Shown here piece after piece: positions 46,101-57,903 of a stretch of DNA of 64,000 nucleotides. The notes under the pieces are model-generated. The model saw only the letters and a program-made list of their open reading frames with translations. It did not search any database and was not told the DNA's origin. The stretch's first letter is position 1. Every line of letters starts with the position of its first letter. The DNA is from Ischnura elegans (taxonomy: Eukaryota; Arthropoda; Insecta; Odonata; Coenagrionidae): NCBI RefSeq assembly GCF_921293095.1, contig NC_060252.1:46500881-46564880 (forward strand), read 5' to 3'. Both the position numbers and the translations under genes were made by a program.

Positions 46101-47500
46101 CCTGTGAAACGTTGATCTGGAAAGGTGGAAAGTTCGTGTGTTATGGAATGCTGAAAATCTGAGGAAATCGCTCTATTGGTGCATGTGTTGAATTTCTAGG
46201 ATACTTTCTCCTCCCCACCTATAAATTTCTTTGAACTAGGTAAGAGTTACGCTAAATATATAAACAGATATATTGCGACTATAGCAGGAAATCTAAGCTT
46301 GTGGATTTAGGGATAGCAGCCAATGCAATGCAGGTACACCTTAAATGGGATATTCTAGAGAAACTAACCCTTATATTAGGGCTTTCACAGTGAAAGCATT
46401 GTAGGCTTCTAAGGATTAGCCTTTTTTGTTTTACCACACATGCAATGTTCTCTTTTATTTATTGTATATCATATCTTGCGATTTATCTGCTGCTATATGG
46501 TTATTAGCAAAAAAAAATTATTTTCAGCTCTGTTTCGTCCAATATATAAAATTATTCATTATTCATGTGTGGAGTAGGGAAAATATTATTTTGGTAACTA
46601 TGTACTTCCTTTTCTCTACTAGTTATGTCAATGTTGATGTTAAATAGGTCAATGATAGGGAATGGGAACTCAAAAAGAGTAGATACTCATTACAATTTTA
46701 TTAAATATAGTTCAGAGTCACTCCTTTGTGTAAATAGCCATTTAGCCATGTTGGGTTGTAATAATGTTCTCTTGAGGTTTTATTTATTCTTATAAATATG
46801 CAAATTTTTTGTAAATTGCATTTTGCAAATTGCATAAAAAGTATTTGAGCCTACAAGTTAACTTTATGCCCTTCCTTAAGGGTGGTTTGTTTATCAAACA
46901 ATGGATTCTTAGATAATCTCTCAGTACCTATCTCCGTCAGTTATTTTTGTATTAAATACGTATTTGACGGAGGTAATGTACTGTTCTAATTTGGGGGGTA
47001 CCACATTACTTGTAGTAGGGTTGACTATTACAGTAAAATGCAGTACTTCATGTTTGCATACATGCTTACTTTATAAATATCATGTAATTTATAGAAAATA
47101 TAGTAATCATTAGACACAACATTGCCAATTATCACTACACTTTTATGATAATGTACCTATTATGTTGCTATTACGGCCTTCTCTTAACAGTTGCTGGTTT
47201 TCCTCTTCAATACCCCCATCCTCATATCTGTCGACATACGATAACATATGGTAATTTACCTTATAACCTAGGTATCAGTTAATCCTCTTAAGAATCGCCT
47301 TAATATACTTTCCTTCCTTCATGTGTGAACTAATATGTACCTTGCAGTAGCTAACTTTAAGATTTGTAATCTTCTTACAACCTTTTTCTGCAGAGTAATA
47401 ATTTTGGATTTTATTTAAAAATATTTCAAACTAAAATAAAAATCTTCATTTGCAGGAATCAGTACAGCAGCAAGATGGGGATACTAACATGACTTGTTGA
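39954..47500 (+). CDS. ILRUN: ILRUN / C6orf106 orthologue (five exons)
   Basis: Exons 39954-40105, 40225-40344, 40427-40656, 40734-40903 and 47456-47500 join into 717 nt, 238 residues, all with GT-AG introns and matching phases. Residues about 7-60 form the UBA-like domain (FSCMGTTDKDVLITQLK, FFLEMSNWNLQAAVCSYFDF). Residues about 75-185 form the FW domain shared with NBR1 (DVTIGEGESVPP, FTKTWRLQNSG, WPPGC, DVSVEMVSPQEAG, YQSKWRM, IIWVILTV). In mammals ILRUN is known as a regulator of inflammatory and lipoprotein gene expression acting through CBP/p300; a similar role here is inferred. The C-terminal tail after NPFGSLA is shorter than in the human protein. An AATAAA lies at 47598-47603. Confidence 0.93.
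40225..40344 (+). CDS. ILRUN: ILRUN exon 2
   Basis: The acceptor is TTAATTTCAG and the donor is CAG|GTAAAG. Encodes the end of the UBA-like domain and DVTIGEGESVPPCT at the start of the FW domain. Confidence 0.92.
40427..40656 (+). CDS. ILRUN: ILRUN exon 3
   Basis: The acceptor is GCTCTTTAG and the donor is GGTG|GTAAGT. Encodes most of the FW domain, from FTKTWRLQNSGDESWPPG to KWRMSTATGTFFG. Confidence 0.92.
40734..40903 (+). CDS. ILRUN: ILRUN exon 4
   Basis: The acceptor is TTTATTTCAG and the donor is CAG|GTATGA. Encodes EIIWVILTVAEGGTLAVTQQ through NPFGSLARTAVSTSLSPFQ. Confidence 0.92.
42546..42760. mobile_element. MITE with about 60-bp terminal inverted repeats
   Basis: The left end ACCGGAGTTTAAGCCCCTTA and the reverse complement of the right end ACCGGAGTTCAAGCCCCTTG match, and pairing continues through CCAATACGCC and GTTTCTAGAACTATTTT (with a short extra block in the left arm). 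No clear target duplication, so superfamily is unassigned. Confidence 0.55.
44745..44966 (-). mobile_element. mariner-type transposase C-terminal fragment
   Basis: A minus-strand frame with two stops reads SPYLAQPDFFLFSRL, then SSVRDLKGAMMTSLKVIPES and LQKVY. It parallels the YSPDLAPxDFFLFxxLK and IxxxPxxxFQK stretch of mariner transposases. The foldback element at 44970 starts right at its 5' side, so the mariner copy may have been the insertion target. Confidence 0.45.
44970..45642. mobile_element. Foldback-type element with about 260-bp inverted arms
   Basis: The left arm starts GTGAAATACATCACTTATTG at 44970, and the right arm ends with its reverse complement at 45642. Pairing continues through GGAACATT, GCCTTAGTTTGGC and TAATTAATTAATT to GGTCAGGTG near 45230, with about 155 bp of loop (roughly 45231-45385). 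The arms differ at scattered sites. No transposase or clear target duplication was found. Confidence 0.7.
45222..45290 (+). repeat. tRNA-like sequence at the foldback loop
   Basis: GGTGGGATAGTGG (A-box-like, 45225-45237) and GGTTTGAGGCT (B-box-like, 45269-45279) sit at about tRNA spacing. It may be the promoter of a short interspersed element inside the foldback unit. Confidence 0.4.
45696..46097 (-). pseudogene. Penelope-like retroelement fragment (GIY-YIG region)
   Basis: A 133-codon minus-strand frame contains NGYNTALI followed by SGQRGYKVSCGSYNVAYVGQ and RFIIRVTEH. This resembles the linker and GIY-YIG endonuclease start of Penelope-like elements, usually GVYKLxCxxCxxxYIGQTGR..R..EH. The reverse transcriptase part is absent and the first Gly-Val-Tyr has become Gly-Tyr. 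It is a dead fragment in the ILRUN intron. Confidence 0.6.
47456..47500 (+). CDS. ILRUN: ILRUN exon 5 (terminal, 45 nt)
   Basis: The acceptor is TTCATTTGCAG. Encodes ESVQQQDGDTNMTC and TGA. The 14-residue end is not recognisably conserved, so the choice rests on acceptor, phase 0 and the nearby AATAAA. Confidence 0.65.
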   Translation, partial: ESVQQQDGDTNMTC

Positions 47501-50378
47501 CATTATTGTGATTTATTGCACCCTGAGAAAGGGAGCTGTAATGTGGACATCTCAGACACGTCAAAATATTTAAAATTTTGACTTGATTGTTAAGCAAAAT
47601 AAAATTCTAAATGATTGTGTGAATCAAGAAAAATAATAGAGGGTGCAGTGTATTTATTGCGTATGGTGCAATTTCGGCATAAATTACGAGTGTAATTGCA
47701 AAGCCTGTTCACCTGAGATAGGGAGTGTGTTTCAATGAGTGCGTGTTCTGGTGGCCTCAGAAAATTTTGTTCCAGTTGTGAGTAAAAGTGATTTAATTGT
47801 ACAGGAGTTTGATAACTATTGTGTTTTTTTGGGTGAAGAAAAAGATATTGGATCATATGTGTACTTAGCCTATCTCTAACATATTGTTTTTTTAATTATA
47901 TAGTTTGTGGAAATTAGTTGGTTTGGTTTTTAGTGATGCTTTACTCAAAACGTAGAACTGAAGTTTTTTCCATTTAGTTTTGTTTAGACAATTAAGTTTC
48001 ACTAAACTTTGTTTTACAAGTGTTGTGAACAATACTTCATATGAATTTATGAAAATGCCCAATCAAGGTAACAAACCTTATCATTCAGCAAGCGTTTCTT
48101 CAAAGAAATATTTCTCTTTTCAGCTCTAATACAGCATTTTATTTTTCATCTTGCAGTTTTAAAAGTCAGAAATCTTTTTTATAATAGTAATTGCACTTGG
48201 TTAATGCTTTCACTATAATGTGCATTGTGTACATAATGTCTCCCTTGCTGTAAAATTTATCTGTATAAGTAATGCGTAGCCTATGATGATGAAACTGAAC
48301 TTAAAGATAATTTTTAAAAATCTAGAAAAAATTCTCCTTCTTATTCATCAAGTTCCTTATTGATAAGCACAAAAATTAAAGCATTATAGGCCAGATTGTC
48401 ATAAACTTAAACAAAGTAATATGAAAAGCCATTTTGAAGGTGCTTATAATTTTGACTAATTCATTGTAATGTTCTTACTGAGATAGCAGAGTTGTCCATT
48501 AAATAGTTTTCCTCATAATTTCTGTCACATATCCCACCCATTTTTCAGGGAAGAGAATTATATAAATGAGACTAGTTCGACTTTAATCTTGCATTTGATT
48601 GATGTTTTTGAGGGTGTTTCCGTTGCATATTGGCAAGATATTTTAAGGCGATAATGAATATATTTTTATGCAACTAATATTGTTTTCTCTAATGTATGAA
48701 GTAACTAACATATAATATTTGTTACCATGCTGTTCTTGTACACACTAATGTATGTACTTGGTAACACCTGCCAAAATTCTTCGCCTCAAATAATTTCTAA
48801 TCATTTTCCAGGATTGAGTACTTGATTAGGCTAAAGTCAACGTATATACATGTATTTGGCTTCAAGCCTTAGTCCCAATTTTTAGCGTTTCCATTTATTG
48901 CTGAATCATTTACCACAACAACAGGCAATAAGACAATAGGAGCATATTCAGTGGTGTAGCAACAGTTTGGCCACCAGGAAATTGACCTGGAACTCCAACT
49001 TTAAAGATCTTTGAGAGACTTGTACTTTTTTAGGATAATGCTATGACATATTGTTAGTTGGAAGCTTAGCATGCAGGGAGTGAATGATTCAAAGGGTATT
49101 ATGGCTTATTCTAAAATTTGCAGGTTCTAAGATAGCCAAAATGGGTCCTAAATACCATATCTCTGTCATCACTGAACTTGATAGAGGTGATAATAATATA
49201 AAATAGGCTCTGCTATACTTTACTGCAGTTTCCCAAGCTTATTGTTTGTATGGGAGTTGATATGTTGCCCTTTGGTGATGAAAGAATTGATGCGTCACTA
49301 CTGACAGAAATGTATGGAAACAAGAGAAATCTTAATTCACCCTCATTTTTAAGCTCAAAGTCAAATGGTTACTTGTGTGTTTAGCTATATTAGAATATGA
49401 ATGTTGTCTTCTTTCTAGAGCAAGTCGATATAGAACATGTCGAACTCATCACAATGCAGGCTGATCCTTTTCTATGTCTTTGTAAACTTGCACTTAAGTT
49501 GCCATTTGTCCATTATAAGAAGACCAATCAAAAAACATGTATGTCATTCAGTAGGTGGTCTTCATGCTCAATATTAGTGACCAGAAAAGCGCATTATATT
49601 CTCTGCTCACACAACATGTCTTAAGAATTTTCATCGAATTTGTTGAAGTTAATAGGCTGTTTATTTGTTTCTAAATGTATCCAACCGGAGTACAGTTGTG
49701 CCATGTATACTCTGATAGACAGTTTGCCTTCGTCATAAGTTAAGCAGTGAATTATTGAATGAACCTTATGTTCATTCACGGGATCATGCGAGCAAAGTAG
49801 AACATGTTCTAACTTTCACTGAATGATCATGTGCATGACGGTTCATTCGCAAATTTTTCCGTTATACACGGCAAGTGGTTTCATTCATATGATCTTTCAC
49901 TGTGTTCAGCAGCCTCGAGAAGTTCAATTTCTTTTGTACCCAGATCCTAAACTTGGCAGGTGTTACTGTTTTTATTCTATCCACTTTTAACAATTTTATT
50001 CAAGGGATGTGCTGTGAACAACTTCTCTGCCATAGCCTGGTAGGAGGAGTTACCCCTACGTGATTAATTAGTATTCGTATGGCCAGAAATGTTTATGATC
50101 TAAAAGCACCCTGTGGATGATGTACAATCTCATATTTTAATCAAGTATAGCAAGTGCAAATACATTGCAATAAAGAAACTTTTCCAAAAATATCAAGCTT
50201 TTTTTCTTAGTGAAGGCATGATCTGGATTTAACAATTTTAATAACTTTGGTGCCAATAATTTTATCCTCAGAGCACATTGTGAATGCACCTTAAAACTAT
50301 TTTGGATTGTCTATGCAAGTGATAATTATGGTAACAATTGCTTCTCCAGCCATCATCAGGTCTCCTGAAGCCCATGTA
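47501..50378. other. ILRUN 3' UTR and intergenic sequence
   Basis: A+T-rich, with AATAAA at 47598-47603 as the likely ILRUN poly(A) signal. No genes seen. Sequence around 49745-49880 has repeated TTCATTC/GAATGA motifs that may be a decayed inverted element. Confidence 0.5.
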
Positions 50379-50680
50379 TGGAGCCCCAAATTAAGCGGAA
50401 ATTTGAAAGTTGAGGGGACATCTCTATTATTGTGCGTGAATGTATGAAGTAACTTCCCAAAAAATTTTGAGTTCAATCAGACAATATTTGACCCTGCTTC
50501 AATGCATTCAAAATTCATATGCTTCATTTTTTTACGATGTCTCCCTCCCAGGGGTCCAAGTGGGTTTGAACTTAAAAAGAAAATGGTCTCACATTATTAA
50601 ACCGTCGGTCCTCATTCCAGGACAATGGGAATAGCAAAAAAATGTAAGAAACTAGTTTTTGCCATTTTCATCACATGGTT
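50379..50680 (+). mobile_element. Solo fragment related to the 52304 transposon end
   Basis: The blocks TTTGAAAGTTGAGGGG, CAATCAGACAATATTTGACC, TGCATTCAAA and ACTAGTTTTTGCC follow in the same order as at 52315-52620. It is diverged and one-ended. Confidence 0.55.
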
Positions 50681-51375
50681 ATACATACATATATACTTAT
50701 TCCTTGTAGTCCTATACGGATGCTGTATGAATTCGTCACTACTTATTTCATGGAGGTACAGCCACTTGAAAAACACAAAAATTAGTAATTTTGGGGAGTG
50801 CAAGGAATACAGCCATTCTTATATATTGATATGGAGGACAACAAATTCAGATTTGGTCAATAATAAGGCTAGATTGTTGAAACTTTCATTATCCTGAAGT
50901 GATTTGTTACTACTCACTACTTACTGTAAGAAATCAATTGTAAATATTTTGAATTGAAAGTTGATTGTGAAGCATTAATATGGTTTTACAAATGCTTATT
51001 AAAAAAATAGACCTTTGCTAACTTTCGTAATTTCTTTGCAATCACGAAGAGTCTAGAACAAAAGTCACAGATTTAGCACTGCACAACTTACTAATTTCTC
51101 TTAATGTTGTTGCCCTTCTATGAAATGCTTTTCCTCCTCCAAAAATATTGATACTTATTCATCTCCAATAAATTCAATAGTATTGGACATGTTAAAATTC
51201 GTGATTCATTTTCCAAATGCTTGTTGACTTTTTTGTAAAATGCTGTAATTCAGGCCACAAACTTGAGCATTCTTTCCGTTTAGATGTATAATTATCATTA
51301 GCAAATCCAATACTATATTCTTCGACCATGGTCAATATGACTGCTGGCCATGGCCACATGAGGTGACACCAGGCT

Positions 51376-51728
51376 CAGGGGCGCCGACTTGTAAAAAATA
51401 TTGGGGGGGGCCATATCGGAGATCTTGCCCCGGGAAGAGGTTAAATTCAAAGTGTGTCGCAGCACTGAAACACTACCATGATTCACACCACTTGATTCAG
51501 CTAACCTGCTTAACCTTATAATTATTTGGTTTAACACATTGTTGAATTGTTTTTAAAAGGTAACTATCGTCAAACATGGGAAATAAAAATTACCAATATA
51601 TTTTTGTAATTTCACAAAGCATAATATAACTTAATTATTTTCTTGAATTATTGAGGGGGCTCCGCCCCCCCAAACGAATCTTTGAGGGGGCTCGGGCACC
51701 CTCAGGCCCCATGGAGTCGACGCCACTG
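51376..51728. mobile_element. hAT-type MITE with perfect 8-bp target duplication
   Basis: It starts CAGGGGCGCCGACTTG and ends with the near reverse complement GAGTCGACGCCACTG. ACCAGGCT flanks both ends (51368-51375 and 51729-51736). G-rich and C-rich subterminal runs lie inside both ends. It is related to the truncated copy at 9819. Confidence 0.8.
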
Positions 51729-51736
51729 ACCAGGCT

Positions 51737-52303
51737 TACCCATCCCTGGATCGTCAACCTGTACAGGAGGTTGGCTCATCAGCCCCTGACTCGTATGTGT
51801 AAGGGGCAATTACAGATAAGTAAATTTGCTCCTCTTCACCAGTAGACAGTTGGATGGATTCACATTACTTAGATTCAAAATTATCAGACTGAGGAAATTT
51901 TTTTTCCATTCAATCTTCATTTAACCCACCGTAGATTAATTTTCCACTTCACCAATATGGACCTTCCCTTTATTATTTGATTGAGTGCCATTGAGTTTGA
52001 CTAAGCATTGTTTCATGCCGGAGGTTATATTGGATTTTTTGTTCGTAAAAGGTGCTGTTGATTCTTCCCAGGCGTTAAGGATGAGTATTGTAAAGTTTCT
52101 GTGGGATTTTAGGATACCTTTCTGAAATTTTGGAGTAACAGGCTCAATTTTAAATGGCAACGATAGAGAAATACTTTCATGCTTACTCTCTCCAATTTTA
52201 ATTTCAATCATGTCTCATTTTCTTCACAATTTTGAACACTATCCAGCTCTACTTTCATACAACTGTGGACTTTGGCCAAAATGGAATCAATATTATGGAG
52301 GAG
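51737..52303. other. Intergenic stretch
   Basis: No recognisable gene. A 91-codon minus-strand frame at 51936-52211 has no known motif. Confidence 0.4.
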
Positions 52304-52600
52304 TAGGGTGTCCCAAAAAAACAGAAAGTTTGAAAGTTGAGGGGGCTTTTCCATTTTCCTATGCAAATGCATGAAAAAACATCCCATAAAAATTTTCAGC
52401 TCAATCGGACAATATTTGACCCTGCTGAAACGCATTCAAAGTTTGAATTTTTGAGTTTCCCAAATTTCATGCAATGCTGCCTAGCTCTAAGGGTCTTGGG
52501 GGATTTAAAATTAGAAACCTCTGAAAGAAAATGCTCTCTTATTATTATACAGTCACAATTCGGATACAAATGCACTGTGAACAACAAGCAATATGAAAAA

Positions 52601-54762
52601 CTAGAGTTTTTTGCACCTTTTTTCATGCATTTTCCTATGCCGCTTAACAACTAGTAACAGATGTTGCCTCTGAGCCTCATCATTTGTCAATTTTTTCTTG
52701 ACTAGAAAATATTTTATTAATTGAACTCCTCTCTCTGCAGTATCATTAACAACCTTAAGGTGTTGAACTATAGATAGGCCCTTCTGATAGTCTACATCAC
52801 TTTTCCATGTGCACGGATCTCGCAACAAAAATGTTGGCGAAATACCAATAATTTTGAAAAACTTCACAGAATTTTTCGAAGCGAAGTCAGTGAGAGTCAG
52901 CTCACTAATAGGCCTTTTAGGCGGAAGAGTAGCCCGAGGTGCGTCATCATCAGACCCCTCATTGTCTCTGATTGCTTCCGCAATGTCTCTTTTCTCGTCG
53001 TCAGAAACCATTTCATCGAAGAGGGCCATACAATTCAAGTTTTTGAAAGTTTTAACCATAGATGGTTACAAAACTTGGCCAAAGCTGCTGCGTAGTGAGG
53101 GTCTTTCTACCGACCAAGGACTTTTAAGTAGCTCAAGATCCATTCTCGGAGCGCTCAATGCCATGGGACAGGTGTACCAATGTTTCATAAATGCAATTGC
53201 AATGAAGCCACACAATTTGAATAAATTGTCACTGTCATGTGTCGGCAAACGCAATTGCTTGCCAAAAATCTACGTTTTAAAAGCGTAGAGCTCCTTATTC
53301 ATCCACCGTGATTTGTCAGTTGGGCCTGGGGGGCGAACCATATTCTTCTCTTTCTTGGGAACCACACCAGCCAACCACACTATACACAACTCCAAAAGTT
53401 GATATCTGGTGATTTTTCCGGGTATTCTTCTGCATTTATCCATATCCATACAAAGGATAAACGCGGAAGAATACCCGGAAAAATCACCAGATATCATCAT
53501 AATCTCCACGGAAGCCTACTTGGAAACTCCAAAAGTTCTTTGTAGTCGTCTCGAGGATGGTGGTTCTAAAATAATATGGGGCATAATTTTAAATACTAAT
53601 CCTGAGGATCACCCTGAACATCCTGACATTTACCATTTATGAACCTGCAGCTGAAGATTACAAAATTTGATAATGTCATCTACATTTGAAATATCCTTCA
53701 AACAGCCTCTTGTCGTCTTCATTGCTTGGAAGTAATTTCCCATCCCAGTGCACTGCTAAAGGAACTTGAGGGTGAAAGTCTTGCTTGATAAGCCTTACTG
53801 TCTCGGTCCTTTTATTCACTCTTATTCTATGTAGATGAGATTTGGAAGATACTAAATGGATTTCATCCCTTTTAAAACCCAATGCAGATGCTGTTGCATT
53901 GGCGACAGCCTGGACTATCATAGACCCAGCGGCAGAGGACGTCTGAGTCCGATCTAGGGAAGCAGTCACAAGGCTGTCGGATATTATACTTACTCTACGG
54001 CGCTTTCCGGACCTTGTCCGGAGTTCAAATTCTGTAAAAATAACAAAATGTTCTTTCTCCCTTTCTTCCGCCATATTGGTCACCCTTCCCGCACCCGGAA
54101 AAAATTACCTTCCTCCGAATCCGACGAGCTTGTCGTACTCTCTGCAGACATCTGTCGAACGAGGTCAACTTTCTCATCTAATATTTCCTTTTCTTTTTTA
54201 TGCCGTTTTTTCCTTAAAAAATCCTCTTCTTGAAGTCTCTTACGCTTTTCCTAAACGCTTACACCACTTTATATCAATACCATATATCCTTTTCAATCAG
54301 TTTTTATAGATATGTAAAACAACTTGTCCTCCTCCATAGTAATGTTTGAAAGGGCATTTTTGCAGCCGATGTCAAACAGACGGTCGAGCACTTTGCTGAA
54401 TTCCTCTCTTGCGGACACTGACTTCTCACTAGTTTTATTTTAATCATTCCCAAGGGCACAGTAGTTCTCGTAAGCTGTCAGGAGCTTCTTAATGGCTGCT
54501 CGAACCTCCTGCGTAGGAATATTAGACTTTCCCCACACAACAAGTAACTCTTTGATTGCAATCCTTGCTGCATCTGCCGCTGACATCGATCCTGGAGAAC
54601 AGTGTAGGTTGTAAAAGAAAACTTTGAGAACTTCACCTTCACCTTCAGCGTTGGGAGTTTACCATTGCCGGGCAAATGTTTGGACTCATTACCCACCAAC
54701 CACACACTTGTCGCACTTCGCATAACCGGCGTACCCTTCGACTTCACGCTCATTCTGGCCAC
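52601..54762 (-). pseudogene. Transposase-like protein of unassigned family, decayed
   Basis: Minus-strand blocks in order: SVWLVGNESKHLPGNGKLPT (N terminus near 54762); a helical stretch with WGKSNIPTQEVRAAIKKLL and LFDIGCKNAL; GSMIVQAVANATASALGF; VPLAVHWDGKLLP (likely first catalytic Asp); HHPRDDYKELLE; PGPTDKSRWMNKELYAFK; FIAIAFMKHWYTCPMALSAP; WKSDVDYQKGL and VVNDTAERGVQLI near the C terminus. Several frameshifts and stops break it, and an inverted duplication at 53405-53491 interrupts it after KELLE. It was presumably once a cut-and-paste transposase. Confidence 0.65.
53405..53491. repeat. Hairpin-forming inverted duplication inside the transposase relic
   Basis: TCTGGTGATTTTTCCGGGTA is mirrored by TACCCGGAAAAATCACCAGA. 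Arms are about 38 bp with a loop near 12 bp. Confidence 0.85.
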
Positions 54763-55296
54763 CGCCGAAACAGCCTCGACCTCGAATCACAAAACAATAC
54801 CTCACGTTCTCAGTTAGTGCACAACACTAAACTCAACGAGTGACTGATAGACTAAGCCGGGATACTTTTAACATAAACAGAGCGATGTTCCGAAAGCGCA
54901 TAACTCGAATCTCAACACGACGCGGTGGGGCAATATGCACTCGACTGGCGCCTGGCGGCCGCAACGGCGAGCGGGACTTGCAAACACACCGAGTTGTGGC
55001 TATGAAGCTCATTTTGACTCAAGTGTTGCTGTCAACGACTATAGAGCAAGAGGAGATGGTTTGAACTTAAAATTGGTTGTTTTTTAACACTCGAGCCTCC
55101 TGCAGGGTAGGCAACATTGCATGAAATTTGGAAAACTCAAAAATTCAAACTTTGAATGCGTTTCGGCAGGGTCAAATATTGTCCGATTGAGCTGAAAATT
55201 ATTATGGGATGTTTTTTCATGCATTCGCATAGGAAAATGGATATGCCCCCTCAACTTTCAAACTTTCGGTTTTTTTGGGACACCCAAATGGAGGAG

Positions 55297-56321
55297 GAAT
55301 CTCTGGTTTTCTGATTTGCCCACAAAATGATGGTGCAGATGTATATATCACACCTGGGAGAGACAAAACTTTTTTCCTCATAAATTGAAGAGAGATACTG
55401 TAATTATAGTAGTTCTTTGTGTATCCTCCCACAGCGTTTCAAGTGGAGGGTTGGCAAGGATAGGCAAGAATTCAGCTCACCGTAGACCTAGCAACAGGCA
55501 TGTGATTCCACACACAGAACGTTGGAGAGACTGTTCCTTTCCCTCCTTAAACCTCGAGGACTTGTGCTTCCAAAAGACTAGGGGTTTCCACTGGCTTCAC
55601 CCAAAACTGTTTTGGCCAGAAGCCAACCACTTCCCCAAATGCTACCACGCTCCCGAAATGATGATTTTTCAAGGATTTGACTTTGTAGAAAAGTAAATTG
55701 CACAGTTTGAAGTCGCCATAATTTTTTTTCTCTAAGATATTTAGAGCGAAAATGAGAGGGGGCTAGAATGATAATTAATAAATACTTATTTAACTTAAAT
55801 TCTATTTAAAATTTTTTAATAACTATGTATGCATGAAGAAGGACTAATGTACTCATTACATAATAACTTAGAGAATTTTCATCACAGTATGAATATATAC
55901 TAGCAAAAAAAATTACCTTTGGGGTTCGCAACCATCGTGGATCTCAATGAGCAACAACAAAACAGCAGACCAGTCTTAATTATCAGGATCATTATGAAAA
56001 CTTGGTGGACAATGGTATAGCTAGCTGGTACTTACAGTCCATGGTACAGCCTGTTATTCCTCATCTATTTACGTATATAGCAAAATTGACAATAAAGAAA
56101 ATTAAGCTATGATATGAAAATTGCTAAAATGTGAATGAATAAAATTATGAACAGGAAGAATATTTTCTAGATAAATCAAGCATTAAGTGTGCACTTCCTC
56201 TAGAAACATACCCTCCCTATATATTTTACCCTAATGTCTTTGCCAGGGCCTACTTAAATACACATCCCCAGAGTAATCCTAGGTGCATTTTCATGAAAAC
56301 ATATTCCAATCAGAGATCCGT
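55297..56321. other. Intergenic stretch and thymidylate synthase 3' flank
   Basis: A 103-codon plus-strand frame at 55385-55696 has no recognisable domain. The right part should hold the 3' UTR of the minus-strand thymidylate synthase; no canonical minus-strand AATAAA was seen close to the stop. Confidence 0.45.
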
Positions 56322-57011
<690 letters not shown>

Positions 57012-57159
57012 TCAAAGAACAAGAATCAATATCATAGGGGCCCAAAAATTAGGGGTATGTAATCCACAATGATCGTAATCAGCAAAACAAAATTGTTCGA
57101 CTCAGATTTTGACAAAACTTCGTAATTTTCATCCTATCACGTAGTCATGAAACAATGTA

Positions 57160-57742
57160 CAGTGCAACCTCGATATAACGACACCCCACGGTGCACTAAT
57201 AAACACTCGCTATAGCGAATTGTCGCTTTACCGGAGGTGGAGCAAATAATAGCCAATATACCTGTTGCGAACAGATATACAGGAACAGGAGTGGTGCGGC
57301 GACAGATAAACATCTATCCGATAAACGTAAGCATAAATCCAGACGAAAGGCGATGTTTTTTTGCATCACTAAATTTTCTTACTCAAATAACGACTAACTA
57401 TTCAAACAATTTATAAGCGCCGCACTGAATAAAAATCATGCAAAGCATTGTTTCGTCAATCATTATATTTATCGAACGACAGTTTACCACATAAATTTGA
57501 GACTGAGCAATCCATTAACTTCATTTCTAACAGATCGCTAGCAATTACAGAGGTTAAGGAGTCTTGATGAAAGTCTTCCGGCGGTGAAACCCTCGCTATG
57601 GCGAGAGCCAACACCGAAAGGGTCTCGTAAAAACGAATTTTTTAACACGCTCATTATAGGGTCAAATGACGGTGCATCGGCTATATCTCGTAATAGCGGG
57701 GGTGTCGCTATAGCCCGTACTCGCTTTAACGAGGTTCCACTG
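57160..57742. mobile_element. pogo/Tigger-type MITE
   Basis: Starts CAGTGCAACCTCGATATAAC and ends GCTTTAACGAGGTTCCACTG, inverted with mismatches, with TA on both sides. Subterminal blocks (CGCTATAGCGAATTGTCGC near the left, GTGTCGCTATAGCCCG near the right) are further inverted or repeated motifs. No transposase frame. Confidence 0.7.
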
Positions 57743-57868
57743 TAAATGTTTACTTGGTAATTTCCACTGGTTCATTTCTCACTACCATTTGGAGTTAAGT
57801 GAAATCGCAGTTTTTCATATTATACTTTTCATATCTTTGAAGGCACTCATACATTCATTCAGTCAGCC

Positions 57869-57903
57869 CTGAAGATGGAACACGACTCGAGTTCCAAAAC
57901 GTC
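57869..57903 (+). ncRNA. Degenerate hammerhead-ribozyme-like motif of Penelope-like type
   Basis: CTGAAGA is followed by a perfect 6-bp stem TGGAAC/GTTCCA with a 9-nt loop, then AAACGTC. Penelope-like elements are known to carry minimal hammerheads of the form CTGATGA, stem II, GAAAC, GTC. Here one core base is changed (A for T in CTGATGA) and the GAAA core has become AAAA, so catalysis is unlikely. It probably marks a Penelope-like terminal remnant. Confidence 0.4.

Larger units (their letters stand above)
40904..47455 (+). other. ILRUN intron 4 (6.55 kb), overview
   Basis: The other ILRUN introns are about 80-120 bp. This one carries a MITE (42546), a mariner fragment (44745), a foldback element (44970) and a Penelope-like fragment (45696). 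I see nothing identifiable in 40910-42540, 42770-44740 or 46100-47450. Confidence 0.55.
52304..55287 (-). mobile_element. DNA transposon with 180-bp inverted repeats and 9-bp target duplication
   Basis: The ends (52304-52483 and 55108-55287) are inverted copies starting T(A/T)GGGTGTCCCAAAAAAAC. ATGGAGGAG flanks both sides (52295-52303 and 55288-55296). The inside carries a decayed minus-strand transposase. A 9-bp duplication would fit Mutator-type elements, but the protein is one I recall only as an uncharacterised family common in arthropod annotations, so the superfamily is left open. Confidence 0.75.

Noticed and set aside
51936-52211. A 91-codon minus-strand frame beside the 52304 transposon
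   Set aside because: No domain, no splice support, outside the transposon ends; kept only as an unassigned frame.
53409-53642. A plus-strand frame with EEYPEKSPDIIIISTEAYLE
   Set aside because: It arises from the inverted duplication and antisense of the transposase relic, not from a separate gene.
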